Below are positions 8,508 through 17,190 of a DNA stretch of 64,000 bases, one piece after another. The notes beneath the pieces were generated by a model. That model did not search any database. It was given only the letters and a program-made list of their open reading frames with translations, and was not told the DNA's origin. The stretch comes from Halanaerobiales bacterium (lineage in GTDB: Bacteria; Bacillota; Halanaerobiia; Halanaerobiales; DTU029): the NCBI GenBank assembly GCA_022360715.1, contig JAKSCG010000150.1, positions 1 through 64,000 of the forward strand, written 5' to 3'. Positions within the stretch are counted from its first letter, which is position 1, and each line of letters begins with the position of its first letter. The position numbers and the translations under genes are program-made.

Positions 8508-9781
8508 GTTTTATTTTATTAATCTTGTTTTTTGCCTTTATTTTACTGGGGATACCACTGGGGGTGTCCTTAGGATTGGCCTCAATTACTGTCTTATTCT
8601 TTAGCAGTAACTTGCCCCTGGTTGTTGCGGCCAATACCATCTTTGGCAGCATGAACAGCTTTATTATGGTGGCTGTCCCCCTCTTTATTCTGGCTGGTAT
8701 TTTAATGGAATCAGGAGGAGTTGCTACCAGGATATTTGATTTTGCCAATTCCCTGGTCGGACACTGGCGAGGGGGTTTAGGACATGTCAATGTTATGGCT
8801 AGTATGCTTTTTGGGGGTATTTCCGGTTCTTCGGTTGCTGATGCGGCCAGTTTAGGTGCAATCGAGGTAGCCGAAATGGAAAAAAAAGGATACCCGAGGG
8901 ATTATGCTGCCGCTATCTCCGTAGCATCTTCTGCCCTAGCCTCAATTATTCCTCCCAGCATCCTACTAATCGTTGCCGGTACGGTAGGAAACCAATCTGT
9001 CGGTCAGCTCCTGATCGCGGGAATAGTCCCGGGGGGATTAATCGCGTTCAGTTTAATGCTGGGTAATTTTGTATTAAGTGCACGCAATAAATACGGTAAA
9101 AAAACGGCTTTTTCCGGGAAAAAGGTCTTCCGCTCTTTTATTAAGGCCATCCCGGCACTACTTTCTCCCCTGATTATTATGGGCGGAATAATGCTTGGTT
9201 CTTTTACTCCGACAGAAGCGGCGGCAATTGCTGTGGTATATACCATTATGATCAGTGTTTTGTTTTACCGGATATTTGACTGGAAAAAAATGCCCAGTTT
9301 GCTCTATAAAGCAGCAAAGAGTTCCGGTACCATTTTGTTTATCGCCATGACTGCCAAAATAGCTACCTGGATTTTTACCATCGACGGACTGCCCGATAAA
9401 CTGGCTAATCTGATCCTATCGATCTCCAGTAATCCCAATATAGTTTTACTTAGCATCATTATTTTTCTGATTATCCTGGGGATGTTTATGGATGTTATGG
9501 CTGCTTTAATTATTCTGGTACCGATCTTTTTACCAACTGCCGTTCAGGTCGGGATTAATCCCATCCATTTCCTGGTGACAATGGTCGGGGCCCTGACGAT
9601 TGGGTTGGTTACACCACCGGTCGGGGTTTGTCTCTTTGCAATCTGTAATGTCTCCCAGTTAACAATGGAGTCGGTTGTTAAAAGGGTTTGGCCCTTTATC
9701 ATCATCTTAATTGCAGCTATTTTGTTGATAGCTTTTGTACCTCAGTTATCACTTTATTTACCCACTTTGTTCTGGAATTAA
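8504..9781 (+). CDS. dctM: TRAP transporter large permease (DctM family)
   Basis: Main transport subunit of the TRAP system, with about twelve membrane helices over 425 residues. Family features include MVAVPLFILAGILMES, the GGISGSSVADAASLG glycine-rich loop, the IPPSILLI segment and a second pseudo-repeat around TPTEAAAIAV and TPPVGVCLF. Translation starts at a TTG that overlaps the dctQ stop, behind GGGAGGAGG. The dctPQM gene order is standard, and a metabolic enzyme cassette follows 29 bp later. Confidence 0.95.
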   Translation: MSFILLILFFAFILLGIPLGVSLGLASITVLFFSSNLPLVVAANTIFGSMNSFIMVAVPLFILAGILMESGGVATRIFDFANSLVGHWRGGLGHVNVMASMLFGGISGSSVADAASLGAIEVAEMEKKGYPRDYAAAISVASSALASIIPPSILLIVAGTVGNQSVGQLLIAGIVPGGLIAFSLMLGNFVLSARNKYGKKTAFSGKKVFRSFIKAIPALLSPLIIMGGIMLGSFTPTEAAAIAVVYTIMISVLFYRIFDWKKMPSLLYKAAKSSGTILFIAMTAKIATWIFTIDGLPDKLANLILSISSNPNIVLLSIIIFLIILGMFMDVMAALIILVPIFLPTAVQVGINPIHFLVTMVGALTIGLVTPPVGVCLFAICNVSQLTMESVVKRVWPFIIILIAAILLIAFVPQLSLYLPTLFWN

Positions 9782-9810
9782 CAATAATTAGTTTATAAGG
9801 GGGTTTAATT

Positions 9811-10602
9811 ATGTTTCTTGGCAAAAAAATTAGAATGAATCGATTAGTCAATAAAAAAACGGGAAGATTACTGGCGATTACAGTAGACCATGCCATTGCC
9901 AGAGGAGTTCTACCCGGATTAGAAAAAATAGAAGAAATAATTGCAAAAATTATGGAAGGCAGACCGGACGCGGTTACCATGCAAAAGGGTATTGCCGAAA
10001 GGTGTTTTACTCCCTTTGCCGGCGACGAAACCGGCTTAATTCTGAAAGCAACCAGTTTTTCGCCTTATCAAAAGGCTTATGACACACCAACCGCTGATGT
10101 CGAAGAAGCTGTTAGACTGGGGGCTGACGCCATTTCAGTAGGGGTTTTAGTCGGCGGAAAAGACCAGCCCCAGATGATTAGTCATTTAGCTAAAATAACT
10201 AAAGAAGCGGCCAGCGCCGGTATCCCTGTCGTTTCCCATATTTATCCCCGCGGCGAATTCATCAAAGATAACTATACTTATGAAAACATCCGCTATGCCG
10301 TCCGGGTGGCCGCTGAATTAGGGGTAGATATTATTAAAACAACTTATCCGGGTAATCCCGATGATTTCAGCAAGGTTGTGGAAGCCTGTCCGGCGATGGT
10401 TGTTGTTGCCGGCGGCAGCCCCGGGAAGGATCTCCGAAGTTACTTCCAGATGACCCGTGATGTCATTGATCGGGGTGGCGGAGGAGTGACTTACGGGCGT
10501 TTTGTCTGGCAACATGAAAAACCCAGCCTGGTTGTCCAAGCCCTTTCCGCCTTAATCCATAATGAGGCCAGTGTCGAGCAAGCCATGCAGCTATTAAATT
10601 AA
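9811..10602 (+). CDS. Class I aldolase, DhnA/FbaB/LsrF-like (DeoC/LacD superfamily)
   Basis: Schiff-base-forming aldolase of the archaeal-type FBP aldolase / ADH-synthase / LsrF group; the substrate here is probably a phosphorylated ketose made by the neighbouring kinase. Expected active-site residues are present: D26 in AITVDHA, Y145 in HIYPRGEF, and lysine K176 in DIIKTTYPG, the Schiff-base position. The phosphate-binding loops VVVAGGSPGK and GGGGVTYGR follow. Length 263 is normal. It sits between the TRAP genes and a dehydrogenase/kinase pair, so I read it as the cleavage step of the pathway. True FBP aldolase activity is possible but less likely in this context. Confidence 0.85.
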   Translation: MFLGKKIRMNRLVNKKTGRLLAITVDHAIARGVLPGLEKIEEIIAKIMEGRPDAVTMQKGIAERCFTPFAGDETGLILKATSFSPYQKAYDTPTADVEEAVRLGADAISVGVLVGGKDQPQMISHLAKITKEAASAGIPVVSHIYPRGEFIKDNYTYENIRYAVRVAAELGVDIIKTTYPGNPDDFSKVVEACPAMVVVAGGSPGKDLRSYFQMTRDVIDRGGGGVTYGRFVWQHEKPSLVVQALSALIHNEASVEQAMQLLN

Positions 10603-10617
10603 AAGGGGGGAGCAAGC

Positions 10618-11655
10618 TTGTTAGCAGCAGTCTTTAGAGGACCTAACCGGATGGAACTAGAAGAGGTAGCTGTTCCGCAAATAGGTAAAGAGGATCTTAT
10701 AATCCGAGTTAAAGCATGTGCAATCTGTGGAACTGATTTGCGGATCTATACCGGTCAGAAGACCAAAGGGGTTAGAACCCCTTCGGTCTTAGGCCATGAA
10801 ATTGCCGGCCAGGTAGAAGACATCGGGGAAAACGTACAAGGATTTAAGAAAGGTGACCGGGTCGCGATTGCTCCGGTATTACCCTGTGGTAACTGTCGCT
10901 ATTGCAAAAACAACCAGGAAAATGCCTGCTTAAACCGAAAAGGGCTGGGCTATCAATATAATGGCGGGTTTGCCGAATACCTGAAACTCCCGGGAGAATA
11001 CTTAAGCAAAGGAAATCTTTTTATAATTCCGGAAGGTATTTCATATCAAGAGGCTTGTCTGGCCGAACCGCTGGGCTGTGTATACAATGGAAATGAACGA
11101 AGCAGGATAACAATAAATGATACAGTAGTAATTATCGGGGCAGGACCAATCGGTTTAATGCACCTGTTACTAAGTAAAGCAAAAGGTTCAACTGCTATTA
11201 TTGTCAGTGAAACCTTGCCGGCACGTCGTCAGATGGCGAAAAAATTAAGAGCTAATCTAGTCGTTAATCCGGCGGAAGAGGATTTAGTCAAGACTGTCCT
11301 GGAGTATACGGACGGAAAAAGGGCTGATGTAGTCATTTTATCAATTGGTATTACCTCCTTGATCGATCCGGCATTACGGCTACTAAAAAAGGGCGGGATT
11401 CTCAATCTTTTTGCCGGTTTTCCGAAAGAGAGTGAAGCTGTGATCTCTCCCAATATTATTCACTATGACGAGGTCTGGGTCACCGGGGCTACAGCCTGTA
11501 CCCGTAGTCAGTATGAAAAATCACTGGACTTGATTAGCCGGAGAAAAATTGACCTAAAGCCGTTAATATCTCATACCTATCCTTTAGCTAAAATAGAAGA
11601 GGCTTTTGCAACGGTGGCCAATGGAGCAGGGATCAAAGTTATTATTAAACCATAA
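10618..11655 (+). CDS. Zinc-dependent medium-chain alcohol/polyol dehydrogenase
   Basis: NAD(P)-dependent dehydrogenase of the sorbitol/threonine dehydrogenase type. Catalytic zinc ligands C37 (in CAICGTD), H60 and E61 (GHE), and E150 are visible. The structural zinc is bound by C90, C93, C96 and C104. The Rossmann motif GAGPIG is at 174-179. Translation starts at TTG behind a GGGGGG-rich ribosome-binding site, 15 bp after the aldolase gene. Between an aldolase and an FGGY kinase it most plausibly oxidises an alcohol group of the imported compound to a ketone before phosphorylation. The exact substrate cannot be read from sequence. Confidence 0.9.
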   Translation: MLAAVFRGPNRMELEEVAVPQIGKEDLIIRVKACAICGTDLRIYTGQKTKGVRTPSVLGHEIAGQVEDIGENVQGFKKGDRVAIAPVLPCGNCRYCKNNQENACLNRKGLGYQYNGGFAEYLKLPGEYLSKGNLFIIPEGISYQEACLAEPLGCVYNGNERSRITINDTVVIIGAGPIGLMHLLLSKAKGSTAIIVSETLPARRQMAKKLRANLVVNPAEEDLVKTVLEYTDGKRADVVILSIGITSLIDPALRLLKKGGILNLFAGFPKESEAVISPNIIHYDEVWVTGATACTRSQYEKSLDLISRRKIDLKPLISHTYPLAKIEEAFATVANGAGIKVIIKP

Positions 11656-11676
11656 TAAATAAGTCAGGTGGATTTG

Positions 11677-13200
11677 ATGGGATATATGTTAGGAATTGAT
11701 ATTGGAACCAGCAGGATCAAAGTAGGCTTGTTTAACCAAACCGGCCAGCTCGTTACCCTTAACCGGCAGGATTATCAAATAAGCTATCCCGTACCGGGCT
11801 GGGCGGAGGTAGACCCTGATCTATGGTGGACGCTGGTTAGCAAAGGGATTAGAGAGGTTATAGCAAGCCCAGGGATCTCCGCTCAAGAGATCGGCTCACT
11901 CGGGATCAGTACTTTATGTCCGGCTTTGTTGGCGGTAGACAAAAACTATAAATTACTCCGACCGGCTATTATCTTCTTTGATCAAAGGAGTAATCAGGAA
12001 GCAGCGCAAATAAAAAGGCTGGTACCGGCCGCGGATTTTTTTCAAGCAACAGGTAACCGCATTATTTCCGGGGCTTCTTCTTTAACAAGCATCTTTTGGC
12101 TCAAGAACAATGAGCCTGAACTCTACCGGAGAAGTCGTTTTTTTGGCCATGGTAACAGCTATATTGCTTATAAATTAACCGATAATTTCTTCCTGGATCG
12201 GACAAATGCTTCTTATATGGGTGTTTTTGATGCCCGCAAAACTTATGACTGGAAACCGGACCTGCTCAAAGAGCTCGGCCTGGCTCCCTCTAAATTCCCA
12301 CCGGTTTTATTATCCTCAGCAACAGCCGGCCTGATCTCCAAAAAAGCTGCTCAGGTAACTGGATTAAAGGAAGGGATACCGGTAGCTATTGGCGGGGCCG
12401 ATACAGCCTGTTCAGCACTCGCTTTAGGTATTTTAAATGATGGTGATATCTTTCAGTCCTGTGGGACTTCAGATGTAATCACCGTTTGCTCGGACAAACC
12501 GGTCTTTAATGATAAATTTTTAAACCGCTGTCATGTCATTGAGCAGCGCTGGCTCCTCCATGGAGCCATGTCTACTCCCGGGGCTATTATCAAATGGTTA
12601 GGAGAGGAATTAGGTTATGGAGAAGTACCGAAAGGGTCCGGCAATGTTTACGACCTGATCTTTGAACAGGCTAAAAAGTCTCCCCCCGGAGCTAATGGTC
12701 TAATCTTTCTCCCCTATATGTTTGGAGAAAGAACTCCGATTTGGGATTCTAATGCCCGCGGTGTACTATTTGGACTGTCTTTAAATAGCAAGCGCCGGGA
12801 TATCTATCGTTCGGTCTTGGAAGGGGTAGGATTTGGACTAAGACAGATCCTGGAAATAATCAGAAGCAGTCTAAACCTGGAGATAGGGGAATTAAAGGTA
12901 GTCGGGGGAGCTGCTCAAAATCAAATCTGGAATCAGATTAAGGCTGATATCTTAAAGGTTAATCTAGTTCCGATGGATTATCAGGAAACAGCCGTTCTGG
13001 GAGCAGCCCTGCTGGGTGGGATTAATGCCGGGATGATTAAAGATATTGACCAAATTACCAAGAATTTAAAAATGCGTAGGTTGACCCAAAGTCAACCTAC
13101 TCCCGAGCATCAAAAACTTTTTGATCAATTATATCAGATTTATAACGACCTGTATCCGTTACTAAAGCAACAATACCAAGAACTAAAAAAAATCAAATAA
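11677..13200 (+). CDS. FGGY-family carbohydrate kinase (xylulokinase-like)
   Basis: Sugar kinase with the actin-like fold; phosphorylates a ketose or polyol with ATP. The N-terminal phosphate-binding loop GIDIGTSRIKVG and the later GGADTACSAL, SCGTSD and FGERTPIWD motifs are those of the FGGY family, and the GLRQILEII...VVGGAAQN stretch matches the C-terminal ATP site. About 507 residues, normal length. The ATG at 11677 has AGGTGG 6 nt upstream; an in-frame GTG at 11668 lies inside that ribosome-binding site. Last gene of the TRAP cassette. Its C-terminal codons and 3' flank also occur as a relic at 5554-5710. Resembles xylulokinases but also covers other ketose kinases. Confidence 0.88.
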   Translation: MGYMLGIDIGTSRIKVGLFNQTGQLVTLNRQDYQISYPVPGWAEVDPDLWWTLVSKGIREVIASPGISAQEIGSLGISTLCPALLAVDKNYKLLRPAIIFFDQRSNQEAAQIKRLVPAADFFQATGNRIISGASSLTSIFWLKNNEPELYRRSRFFGHGNSYIAYKLTDNFFLDRTNASYMGVFDARKTYDWKPDLLKELGLAPSKFPPVLLSSATAGLISKKAAQVTGLKEGIPVAIGGADTACSALALGILNDGDIFQSCGTSDVITVCSDKPVFNDKFLNRCHVIEQRWLLHGAMSTPGAIIKWLGEELGYGEVPKGSGNVYDLIFEQAKKSPPGANGLIFLPYMFGERTPIWDSNARGVLFGLSLNSKRRDIYRSVLEGVGFGLRQILEIIRSSLNLEIGELKVVGGAAQNQIWNQIKADILKVNLVPMDYQETAVLGAALLGGINAGMIKDIDQITKNLKMRRLTQSQPTPEHQKLFDQLYQIYNDLYPLLKQQYQELKKIK

Positions 13201-13260
13201 TAATTCTCAATAGTTCCCATTTAGAGTTATTATACCTCTATTGATTCACTAATCGCCCAT
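13194..13260 (+). repeat. Right copy of the kinase 3' flanking block
   Basis: Counterpart of 5646-5710. It covers the last codon and stop of the kinase gene and about 60 bp of flank. A short stem (TAGAG/CTCTA) is possible but no convincing terminator is seen. Similarity to the left copy stops at CAT (13258-13260). Confidence 0.85.
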
Positions 13261-13471
13261 AACAGCAACTGAGTTCAAAAAAAACTTTGGCAAATACCTA
13301 GCAAGAGTAAATAAAGAGGATATTATTATTACGCGTAACGGGATTCCAGTCGCTCAGGTCACTATCCCCCAAGCAGAAAAAATTAGTTTAGTAACCCAAA
13401 TGATCGGAATCATCCCCACTGATGGTTATACTCTAAAAGAGGCAAGAAAGGAGCGACTGCAGATTTTTTAA
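13259..13471 (+). pseudogene. Phd/YefM-family antitoxin, start missing
   Basis: The open frame reads TATEFKKNFGKYLARV, then EDIIITRNGIPVAQVTI and a C-terminal tail ending at TAA 13469-13471. This is the full Phd/YefM DNA-binding fold minus the first few residues: family members begin with a short MK-type segment before TATEF. Here the frame opens at ATA directly after the duplicated flank, with an in-frame TAA six bases upstream and no ATG, GTG or TTG. No toxin gene follows; the next gene is on the other strand. Probably beheaded by the same rearrangement that made the repeat. Confidence 0.75.
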
Positions 13472-13490
13472 CACTGTTGTATAAAAACTT

Positions 13491-14681
13491 TTAAGCCAAC
13501 CTCTTCCATCGATCAAAGACAAAAGCTGCCGTAGCCCGCATTTGCAAATTATCATGCTCGGACTGCCGAACAATATTCAGCTTTTCCACCATATCAGGGT
13601 AACAGATCTCCCTTAAATCTTTGTTAATTTTTTCAATCATTTGCTCGTCAATAAAGTTATAGCTATCACCGATGATTAAAACACCGGGATCGTAGATATT
13701 AACAAGACTGGAAAGGGCATTTACCAGGTAATGCAAGGCCTGGTCAATCACTTCTATACATAGCGAATCACCGGCCTGATAGGCCTTTACTATTTGCTCA
13801 AAACGGTAGGGCGGCTGGTGTTGTTCCAGTAGGTGGCTTTTTTCCCCATTCTCAATCCTCCTGTTGATCTCTTGCCTGATCGCCCGGGGTGAAGAAACAG
13901 TCTCCAAACAGCCGTGGCCTCCACAGTCACATTTTTCTCCGCTTTCTTTGACCTTAATATGGCCAATCTCTCCTGCTTTACCGTGCAGACCTTTATATAG
14001 TTGGTTATTAATGATGAAACCACCACCAATCCCGTCGGCAATAAAAATATAAAAAAGACCAGAGCATTCCTGTCCGCTGCCATAAGCCCATTCATAATAA
14101 GCGGCCAGATTAGCATCATTTTCAATATATACCGGTAAATCAAACCTTTGCTGAAACTCTGACTTAATATTAACATCCTCCCAGACCTTACTGGTTGAAA
14201 CGGTTAGACGGTCAATCCCTTCTTGATAAATACCGGGGGTAGAGATGCCCAGGCCAACCAGTTGATGATAATCGATCTGCTGATCATCGAGCAGCTGTAT
14301 TACCTTCATTTGCAGTAGGTCAGCAATCTCATTAGCAGTATACTCCTCTGTTTTTAAAGAATCCTTACTAATTAATTGCAGATTAAGATCAAAGATACTA
14401 TAATAAAGAAAAAACTCACTTATTTCCACGATAATTAAGAATTTACCATTCCCTCTAAACTCCAGTAAGCGGGGCGGTCTTCCCCCGGTCGATTCCAGGT
14501 ATTCGGTTTCAACTACCAGGCCATCATCAATTAAATCCTTGACAATATAGGAGATAGTGGCATGAGATACATCTAATTTTTTGGTCAGGTCCCGCCGGGC
14601 TACTGGTTGGTTTTCGATGATCTCATTTAAAATAATGAACCGATTATACTGCTTTAAGGCCCTTGTATTCTGTATTTCCAT
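13491..14681 (-). CDS. ROK-family transcriptional regulator (NagC/XylR type)
   Basis: Sugar-responsive repressor, probably of the ABC/lyase/kinase operon of which it is the last gene. An N-terminal MarR-like helix-turn-helix (about residues 15-60, RRDLTKKLDVSHATISYIV) is joined to a ROK domain. The domain keeps the sugar-binding ND (N188, D189), E238/H241 in GEIGH, and the zinc cysteines C251, C253 and C258 in CDCGGHGC. The phosphate-binding lysine/glycine pattern of active ROK kinases is absent at the N-terminus of the domain, as usual for regulators. Likely effector: the sugar handled by the operon. Confidence 0.92.
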   Translation of the reverse strand: MEIQNTRALKQYNRFIILNEIIENQPVARRDLTKKLDVSHATISYIVKDLIDDGLVVETEYLESTGGRPPRLLEFRGNGKFLIIVEISEFFLYYSIFDLNLQLISKDSLKTEEYTANEIADLLQMKVIQLLDDQQIDYHQLVGLGISTPGIYQEGIDRLTVSTSKVWEDVNIKSEFQQRFDLPVYIENDANLAAYYEWAYGSGQECSGLFYIFIADGIGGGFIINNQLYKGLHGKAGEIGHIKVKESGEKCDCGGHGCLETVSSPRAIRQEINRRIENGEKSHLLEQHQPPYRFEQIVKAYQAGDSLCIEVIDQALHYLVNALSSLVNIYDPGVLIIGDSYNFIDEQMIEKINKDLREICYPDMVEKLNIVRQSEHDNLQMRATAAFVFDRWKRLA

Positions 14682-14755
14682 CGTATTTCCCTCCCACTGG
14701 CAAGTTTTATCTATCTATAAATTCTCTAAAGATCTATTTTATCCTTTTTTCCGAT

Positions 14756-15673
14756 TCAACAACTTTGTAGCTTCCGGTTACCCTGGATTATTATTAATGC
14801 TGCCCCTATTTCTGCCGGATACTGCGGTTGCTGCCAGTTGAGAATAATACTTTTTGATTGCAGGTAGTGAAAGAAAGAATCCCTAAATAAGGAAAAGGAC
14901 TTGAAAATACTTCCGTTATACGTAAGGACGACCGGTGTATTAAATTTACCTCGCCGGTAAACCCGCTCAACCAAAACTGCCAGTTCCTTCCCGGCTCGCT
15001 TAAAGATCTCCCCAGCCCTTTGCTCACCGCCCTCAGCCAACTCTGCTGCCAGCGGAGCCAGTGTCGCAATTTTTTCTTTGTTAATCCCTTGCTGATGGAT
15101 GACAGTGACCAAAGCACTGAGACTGGTTAGCCGGAAAAATTTCTTAACGGTCTGAACAATAATAGAATCAACGATCCCCCGGTCATAATCAACTATTGCC
15201 CTTTGAATCAATTTTTTCCCAATCCAGAAGCCACTACCTTCATCACCCAGGAGATAATCCCAACCACCGGCCCGGTAAATCGTGCCTTCCCGGTCAATTC
15301 CGACGGCGATCGAACCGGTTCCGGCATTAATTAGAATTCCGGTTTGGTAGTTTAAGCCCCCAATTAAGGAAGCAACCCCATCATTACACACCCTTACCTC
15401 TTTATCGGGGTAAGTAGCCGCCAATTTCCGTTCCAACCTGCTCCGCTCCTGTTCGGAATCAATACCGGCCATCCCCAGTCCAATCCCCCGGATATTATAG
15501 TGATGCTGATATTCCTTAATTATTTGATTGATTTTATTTAGTACTTCCCGATAATCGGTTGAAACCAGATTGGAGGCCTCTATTTCATTTTCCCGGATCA
15601 GTTTAAGGTTTTGGTCGAGCAAAACGATCCTGGTCTTACTGCCTCCCCCGTCTACCCCGATATAGTAATCCAA
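14756..15673 (-). CDS. BadF/BadG/BcrA/BcrD-family sugar kinase (GlcNAc-kinase-like)
   Basis: ATP-dependent kinase of the family that includes eukaryotic N-acetylglucosamine kinase and MurK. Visible motifs: the phosphate-1 loop GVDGGGSKTRIVL at the N-terminus, GIGLGMAGID, NDGVASLIGG, INAGTGSIAVGI and GGWDYLLGDEGSGFWIG, all in the expected order; about 305 residues. Start is uncertain. The TTG at 15673 lies 5 nt after AGGGTGA, the spacing seen elsewhere in this window; an ATG at 15679 and a TTG at 15691 are in frame upstream but poorly placed. It overlaps or abuts the lyase gene, so both are likely translated together. Suggests the transported compound releases an amino sugar or similar hexose. 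Confidence 0.88.
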   Translation of the reverse strand: MDYYIGVDGGGSKTRIVLLDQNLKLIRENEIEASNLVSTDYREVLNKINQIIKEYQHHYNIRGIGLGMAGIDSEQERSRLERKLAATYPDKEVRVCNDGVASLIGGLNYQTGILINAGTGSIAVGIDREGTIYRAGGWDYLLGDEGSGFWIGKKLIQRAIVDYDRGIVDSIIVQTVKKFFRLTSLSALVTVIHQQGINKEKIATLAPLAAELAEGGEQRAGEIFKRAGKELAVLVERVYRRGKFNTPVVLTYNGSIFKSFSLFRDSFFHYLQSKSIILNWQQPQYPAEIGAALIIIQGNRKLQSC

Positions 15674-15683
15674 TATCATCACC

Positions 15684-17174
15684 CTATCCAAGATAAGTAT
15701 TGACTATTTCCTGTAATTTTTTCCCGGCCTGAAACCTGAAGTTATTGGTAGCTTGCACAGTCGCTTTATTTTGCCGAAGTTCAGCATAATATCTGTTCAA
15801 GGCCTGTTGTAGAGCGTCTGGTCCCGGACCACCATAGACATTTCTAATCCTGACAAAATACTCTGGCCGGAGGGAGGTTTTGAGCTCTTCTTCCGTTAAT
15901 TCCGGCTCTCTTCCGATAATTTCTGAGAATAGATCCACAAAGCTCCCGTACTTCAATTCCGATAATTTCTGATTCTTGCCACTCAAGCTTTTGACCAGCT
16001 TTGAACTAAGCTGATGGGCCTGACGGAAAGAGATCCCTTCTTTCCGGACCAGGGTTTCCGCCAATTCGGTTATAGTCACAAAACTACGGTCAATATGCTT
16101 TTTGATCCTGTCCTGATTAACCTCTAATCCCCGGAGCAAGGCAGTTATTAAATGCAAGACCTTTTCCGCCTCGGTAAAGGCTTTAAATCCAACCATCTGT
16201 AAAGAATCTTCCGAATCATTCATATCAGTAAACGGGGTATTATGCAGGGAATTAAGCACAGTATCACAGTAACCGACGGTAATCGAAGACATAACCCGAA
16301 GGTGTTCGACCGGCACAGGATTTCTTTTCTGGGGCATAATCGAGCTAATCTGGACAAATTCATTGGGAACATAGAGGTGGGCAAGGTCAAACCCGGTCAA
16401 CTGACCGAGGTCCTGGATGAAACGGCCCAGATTAATAAAAAGGATTTTTAGGGCTGAATAGACCTGACCAAGGTAATCAACTGCTGCAATACAGCCATAT
16501 GAATTCTCCTGTACCGCTTCAAAACCCAATAGCTCGGCCACCCGCTCCCGGTTTAAATCAAAGCCGGAAGTAGTAATCGCAGCAGCCCCCATACTGCATT
16601 TATCGGTAGTTCGATAGGCAGCCAGCAGTCGTTCCAGGTCCCTGAGCAGTACCTCAATCAGGGCAGCCAGATAGTGCCCGTATGTTGTCGGCATAGCCGG
16701 CTGGCCATGGGTATAGGCAATAATGACGGTAGCTCTATTTTCCTCCGCGATCTGTAACAGGGTTTCGGTTAAGCCGATTAATTTCTCCAGAAAAGACTGT
16801 AATAAATCCTTTACTTTCATTTTATAGATGGTAATACTCATATCGTTACGGCTCCTACCGGTATGCAGTTTGCCGGCAATAGCAATCCCCAGTTCAGCCA
16901 CTAATTGCTTTTCCAGGTAAAAAAACAGGTCTTCGAATTCTCCGCTGTATTTCAACTCGGTCAGGTTAATTTCACTCTCAATTTTTTTTAAACCCCTGAG
17001 CAAAGCGGAAGCCTCATCCCTGGAGATTATAGCTGCTTCATTGAGCATGATCGCATGGGCATAGTTGATCGCCATCATTTCCTGGTAAAAATGTTGTTTA
17101 AAGATATTAAAAATCGGCTCAATGACGGTTTGCCGGTAACTATCAGCCGGAAACACTGTTTTATCCTGCTTCAT
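15684..17174 (-). CDS. Argininosuccinate-lyase-like enzyme (fumarase/aspartase superfamily)
   Basis: C-N lyase of the ArgH branch, which releases fumarate or a related acid from a substituted amine. Motifs: KLHTGRSRND near residue 80, THGQPAMPTTYGHY near 155-170, and the signature SSIMPQKRNP near 275-285. About 496 residues, somewhat longer than housekeeping ArgH (about 460). No argG or other arginine gene is nearby. Instead it sits inside a sugar ABC/amidohydrolase/kinase operon, 16 bp from the amidohydrolase, so a catabolic role on an N-substituted amino sugar or amino acid conjugate is more plausible than arginine synthesis. ATG at 17174 is 6 nt after GGGGG; a TTG at 17180 is in frame. Confidence 0.85.
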   Translation of the reverse strand: MKQDKTVFPADSYRQTVIEPIFNIFKQHFYQEMMAINYAHAIMLNEAAIISRDEASALLRGLKKIESEINLTELKYSGEFEDLFFYLEKQLVAELGIAIAGKLHTGRSRNDMSITIYKMKVKDLLQSFLEKLIGLTETLLQIAEENRATVIIAYTHGQPAMPTTYGHYLAALIEVLLRDLERLLAAYRTTDKCSMGAAAITTSGFDLNRERVAELLGFEAVQENSYGCIAAVDYLGQVYSALKILFINLGRFIQDLGQLTGFDLAHLYVPNEFVQISSIMPQKRNPVPVEHLRVMSSITVGYCDTVLNSLHNTPFTDMNDSEDSLQMVGFKAFTEAEKVLHLITALLRGLEVNQDRIKKHIDRSFVTITELAETLVRKEGISFRQAHQLSSKLVKSLSGKNQKLSELKYGSFVDLFSEIIGREPELTEEELKTSLRPEYFVRIRNVYGGPGPDALQQALNRYYAELRQNKATVQATNNFRFQAGKKLQEIVNTYLG

Positions 17175-17190
17175 CTTCAACCCCCTCTAT

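Noticed and set aside
14806-15117. 103-codon open frame inside the BadF-type kinase gene
   Set aside because: Out-of-frame shadow of a well-supported gene; low-complexity composition and no ribosome-binding site.
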